Shown here in pieces: positions 5,672 through 8,284 of a stretch of 8,284 nt of DNA; the first letter of the stretch is position 1; each line of letters starts with the position of its first letter. The stretch is from Myxococcales bacterium (GTDB lineage: Bacteria > Myxococcota_A > Polyangia > Fen-1088): NCBI GenBank assembly GCA_003170035.1, contig PMZX01000358.1, positions 202 through 8,485 of the forward strand, read 5' to 3'. Both the position numbers and the translations under genes were made by a program. The notes under the pieces are model-generated. The model made no database searches. It had not been told where the DNA came from and saw only the letters and a program-made list of their open reading frames with translations.

Positions 5672-6421
5672 CTACGTCCGCACGCCGGCGGCGGTGCGCA
5701 GGGCTCTGGCTTCGCCCTTGCTGAGGTCGCGCCAGCCGCCCATCTTGAGGCCCTCGAAGGACATCTCACCCAGGCGCACGCGCGAGATCTTGAGCAACTG
5801 ATGCCGGATGACCTCGCCCGCTGCCTTGAGTGCGCGCGGCCGGCTCTCGGGCACCACCATCTCGATCCAGGTGTTCTTTCCCGTCGTGGCCAGGGCCTCG
5901 ACCTTGATCGGGCGCACAGGCGCACCGTTGAAGCGCCAGCCTCGCTTCATGCGCACGAGCTCGGACTCGCCCATCGCGCCCTGAAACTTCAGGTGGTAGG
6001 TCATGGGCACGTGCCCTCCGCCACGCGACATGCGTTCGGCCAGGGCGCCGTCGGTGGTCAGCAGAATCACACCCTCGGCCAGAAAGTCGAGTGGCGCCAC
6101 CACTTGCCAGCCCAGTTCGCGGTCGGCCACGTAGCGGGCCAGGGTCGGACGCGCAACGTTCTCGCGCGGCGCCGATTTGTCGGGGCTGGGCCGACTCAGC
6201 GTCCCCAGGCATCCACGCGGCTTGAGCAAGAGTCGATAGAGCGGCTCCTCGACGTGCACGCGCCGGCCATTCACCTCGACCCGGTCGCGGCGTTCGTGCA
6301 CCTGCACGCCCAGGGTGGTGATCACTTTCCCATTCACGGTGACGTCACCCACGGCAATCATCTCCTCGGCGCGGCGGCGGGACGCCACCCCGGCGGCAGC
6401 CAAGAGTTTCTGCAGTCTCAC
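5672..6421 (-). CDS. rluB: RsuA/RluB-family pseudouridine synthase with divergent motifs
   Basis: The 249-residue protein has an N-terminal S4 RNA-binding domain (about 1-60: MRLQKLLAAAGVASRRRAEE, then GDVTVNGKVI) and an RsuA/RluB catalytic domain. In the family these isomerise a uridine in 23S (RluB/E) or 16S (RsuA) rRNA. The KPRG stretch at 67-70 and TYHLKFQG at 141-148 fit. The catalytic aspartate is present as Asp112 in PLDFLAEGVILLTTDG, but the near-invariant GRLD is APLD here (Arg replaced by Pro110). The EGRxRQIRRM motif is also altered, to ESRPRALKAA at 192-201. The start is a GTG at 6421, with AAGGGG seven bases upstream. The gene follows scpB by 32 bases on the same strand, the common scpA-scpB-rluB operon. 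Family assignment is secure; the exact target and full activity are less so. Confidence 0.88.
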   Translation of the reverse strand: MRLQKLLAAAGVASRRRAEEMIAVGDVTVNGKVITTLGVQVHERRDRVEVNGRRVHVEEPLYRLLLKPRGCLGTLSRPSPDKSAPRENVARPTLARYVADRELGWQVVAPLDFLAEGVILLTTDGALAERMSRGGGHVPMTYHLKFQGAMGESELVRMKRGWRFNGAPVRPIKVEALATTGKNTWIEMVVPESRPRALKAAGEVIRHQLLKISRVRLGEMSFEGLKMGGWRDLSKGEARALRTAAGVRT

Positions 6422-6442
6422 GATGGCACCCCTTCTCCCTGT

Positions 6443-6457
6443 GTAGGCTTCGCCTAC
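6443..6457 (-). other. Small hairpin over the scpB stop, in the rluB leader
   Basis: On the minus strand, GTAGGC and GCCTAC form a perfect 6-bp stem with a GAA triloop; its 5' part includes the scpB TAG stop. It lies about 20 bases before the rluB GTG start and leaves the rluB ribosome binding site free. It could stabilise the upstream message end or be chance; no U-tract is present. Confidence 0.35.
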
Positions 6458-7611
6458 GATCCGCCGTTCGGCTCTCTTGCGGGCGTGTCTTGCGGCGCAG
6501 GCTCCGTCTCGGAAGCCGCTTCACCTGCCGGCTCGTCAACTGCGCCCAGAATCTTGGATGCGACCTTGGTGGCGCTTTCCAGCTCGTGGAGCAGCGGATC
6601 ATTCTCCTCAGGCTCGTCGGGAAGCTCCGAGCGCGGCACGAAGCCCAGCGACGACGGCGTCAAACCCGCCGACGCACCTGCCTCGGCTCCGACGACCTGG
6701 GGCGAATCGGCGCCAGACGCGCGTGCCGTGCCAGACGCCGGCCCGTGTTCGGCCTCCACGCGCGCCTGTTGCTCGGACGACAATTCGGCGTATTCGCGCA
6801 GGGTGGGCAAGTCGCTCAGCTCACCCAGACTGAACACGCGCAAGAACTCGGGCGTCGTGCCGTAGAGCAACGGCCGCCCGACTTCTTCCTTCTTGCCGAT
6901 GATGCGAATCAGTCCGCGCTCGAGCAAGGTCTTCAGCACCGGCCCACAATCCACGCCGCGGATCTCGTCGATCTCGGGCCGCGTGACCGGCTGGCGGTAG
7001 GCCACGATGGCCAGGGTTTCCATCATGGCGCGCGACAGGCGCATGGGCCTGCCGGCCAGCAGCTTGGACACCCAGCGCGCGTTTCCCGGGTTGGTGCGCA
7101 GCTGCCAGCCGTTGGCCACGTTTACGACTTCGATGCCCGAACCTCCGCGTCGCTCCAGCAGGGCCTCGATGGCAGCCGTGACCTTCTTGCCGTCGCGCTC
7201 GCCCAGCAGACGCTTGATCTCGTTGAGGCCCAGCACCTTGTCGGACGCAAAGAGCAGGCTCTCGATGATCGATTCCATCTGCGAGGCATCGAGCACCACA
7301 GGCGCTTCTTCGGCGTCTTCGTCGCCCGCCGGAGCAACCGCACCGTCGGGTTTTTCCCCGCCCGCCGCGGCTTCCCCGCCTTCGGCTGGCTCGGTCCACA
7401 CGGCCGAGTCGGTGGCGCTTTCTTCCGTCTCTGCTGGGCCCGACTCGATGGCGGCGCCTCGATCTTCAGCCCACACGTCGGTCTCGGCGCCCCCTGCCCT
7501 GTCGCTCGACGGATCCGTCGCGCCGGCTGAAGTCTCGGCTGCGGCGTTGGGTTCGATCGATTCCTGCGCCTGGTTGTTCTTGGCGCGTTTGGGCTTCTTA
7601 GGTTTGGCCAT
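6454..7611 (-). CDS. scpB: Segregation and condensation protein B with long acidic extensions
   Basis: ScpB is the winged-helix dimer subunit that binds ScpA in the SMC-ScpAB condensin, needed for chromosome compaction and segregation. The core lies at about residues 108-275 of 385: MESIIESLLFASDKVLGLNE, then LSRAMMETLAIVAYRQPVTR and PEIDEIRG (the family's strongest signature), KTLLERGLI and GRPLLYGTTPEFLRVFSL. On either side are unusual extensions. About 107 N-terminal residues begin with a basic MAKPKKPKRAK and continue as Ala/Glu/Gly-rich disorder; about 110 C-terminal residues are also acidic and low-complexity. Typical ScpB has about 180-250 residues. The ATG at 7611 is preferred over a GTG at 7626 because GGAG at 7618-7621 lies six bases before it. 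The gene overlaps the scpA end by 14 bases, implying translational coupling. Confidence 0.93.
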   Translation of the reverse strand: MAKPKKPKRAKNNQAQESIEPNAAAETSAGATDPSSDRAGGAETDVWAEDRGAAIESGPAETEESATDSAVWTEPAEGGEAAAGGEKPDGAVAPAGDEDAEEAPVVLDASQMESIIESLLFASDKVLGLNEIKRLLGERDGKKVTAAIEALLERRGGSGIEVVNVANGWQLRTNPGNARWVSKLLAGRPMRLSRAMMETLAIVAYRQPVTRPEIDEIRGVDCGPVLKTLLERGLIRIIGKKEEVGRPLLYGTTPEFLRVFSLGELSDLPTLREYAELSSEQQARVEAEHGPASGTARASGADSPQVVGAEAGASAGLTPSSLGFVPRSELPDEPEENDPLLHELESATKVASKILGAVDEPAGEAASETEPAPQDTPAREPNGGS

Positions 7612-8284
7612 CGGGCTCTCCACCACCCTCTTTGGTCGCGCTCTCTACCACGGAAGTCGGCTGCATGACCCGGGCCTGCTCCAAGGCGGCGCCCTCGACC
7701 CGGGTGATCAGGAACGCGCCGCTAGTCAGATCTTGCAGCACGCGGATCACTTTCAGACGCGCCAGTTCGAGGATCGCAAGCAGCGAAACCACCGCATTGT
7801 GGCGGAATTGCGCCTCGGGCAGGTCATGCCCGACGATCTCATCGAAACGGACGGTACCCTCTCCGGCTTCCAGCTTGTCGATCACCTGGTTGATGCGATC
7901 GGTGATTGAGATCCGATCGATCACGACGTCGTGGGTATGCTCGGGCGTGGCCTTGGACAGAATCTGCGCCCACTGCTCGATGAGCTTCCAAATCGAATGC
8001 TCGGCGAACCCGGCCTCGCCGCCGCTCTCCAGCGGGACACCGCGGGTGAAAACCGTACGTCCCTCGATGGGCCGGCTGCCCAGCCTCTCGGCCGCGTCCT
8101 TGTACTTCTGGTATTCGAGCAGGCGCCGAATCAGTTCCTCGCGCGGGTCGAGCGCCTCTTCTTGCTCGTCCGCCGCCTCCAGGGGCTCGGGCGATGGCAC
8201 CAACTCGCGCGACTTGAGATAGACCAGGTGCGCGGCCATGACCAGGTATTCGGCCGCGACCTCCACCGCCATGCCCTCCATCAT
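7598..8284 (-). CDS. scpA: Segregation and condensation protein A (partial; 5' end outside window)
   Basis: This is ScpA, the kleisin subunit that bridges the SMC heads and binds a ScpB dimer. The visible 228 residues begin MMEGMAVEVAAEYLVMAAHL and VYLKSRELVP, which in full-length ScpA follow about 50-60 residues of the N-terminal SMC-binding domain; the gene therefore starts beyond the right edge and the ATG at 8284 is an internal methionine. An acidic linker (EPLEAADEQEEALDPREE) leads to RRLLEYQKYKDAAERL, conserved in the family. The C-terminal winged helix follows (RFDEIVGHDL, then VVSLLAILELARLKVIRV, near residues 145-190). A polar tail of about 30 residues ends in a TAA at 7598-7600. It is the upstream member of the scpA-scpB-rluB operon. 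Confidence 0.94.
   Translation of the reverse strand: MMEGMAVEVAAEYLVMAAHLVYLKSRELVPSPEPLEAADEQEEALDPREELIRRLLEYQKYKDAAERLGSRPIEGRTVFTRGVPLESGGEAGFAEHSIWKLIEQWAQILSKATPEHTHDVVIDRISITDRINQVIDKLEAGEGTVRFDEIVGHDLPEAQFRHNAVVSLLAILELARLKVIRVLQDLTSGAFLITRVEGAALEQARVMQPTSVVESATKEGGGEPDGQT

Noticed and set aside
5641..5925. Extension of the WD40-like frame upstream into rluB
   Set aside because: The extension is Arg/Ser/Cys-rich out-of-frame rluB sequence; propeller-like residues begin only after about 5600.
5402..6865. 487-codon plus-strand frame opposite rluB and scpB
   Set aside because: The minus strand holds recognisable RluB and ScpB; the plus frame is low-complexity shadow.
6490..7530. 346-codon plus-strand frame opposite scpB
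   Set aside because: Shadow of scpB; Arg/Gln/His-rich sequence without motifs.
1..8284. CRISPR arrays, tRNA or rRNA genes, transposases, integrases and attachment sites
   Set aside because: No regularly spaced repeats, cloverleaf-like sequences, transposase motifs or terminal repeats were found on reading both strands.

Overview
The window looks like a chromosomal segment of a high-GC Gram-negative bacterium. The scpA-scpB-rluB order, the very long acidic, Ala/Glu-rich tails on ScpB and the style of the proteins suggest a deltaproteobacterial or Myxococcota-type lineage. That placement is an inference from gene content, not a proven assignment. There are no rRNA or tRNA genes, CRISPR arrays, insertion sequences or integrases that I can see.

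Layout, left to right. (1) 1-248, minus strand: the 5' end of a membrane-anchored protein of unknown function, running off the left edge. (2) 374-3389, plus strand: a two-gene operon. It encodes a close homologue of LsrF, the DhnA-type thiolase of autoinducer-2 (AI-2) breakdown, and a 704-residue fusion of a class II aldolase (RhaD-like) to a short-chain dehydrogenase. None of the usual lsr or rhamnose genes is present. (3) 3390-3532: a convergent spacer with several stem-loops and a G-quadruplex-type run. (4) 3533-4228, minus strand: a VIT1/CCC1-family iron/manganese transporter. (5) 4297-4998, plus strand: a Phd/YefM-type antitoxin and a VapC PIN-domain toxin. They are divergent from the transporter across a short spacer that holds two inverted repeats. 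(6) 4999-5640: a lower-GC stretch with a short orphan beta-propeller (WD40-like) reading frame on the minus strand. (7) 5672-8284, minus strand: rluB, scpB and the 3' part of scpA, a compact operon transcribed right to left.

Functionally, scpA and scpB encode the two non-SMC subunits of the SMC condensin complex and overlap by 14 bases. rluB follows as a 23S rRNA pseudouridine synthase homologue whose usual signature motifs are altered. The LsrF and aldolase/dehydrogenase pair is the most interesting part. Both enzymes belong to families that split phosphorylated short or deoxy sugars and release dihydroxyacetone phosphate, so together they look like a small, incompletely described catabolic module for a deoxy-sugar phosphate or AI-2-like compound. 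The middle of the window (transporter, toxin-antitoxin pair and WD40 fragment) reads as an accessory insertion between conserved blocks.
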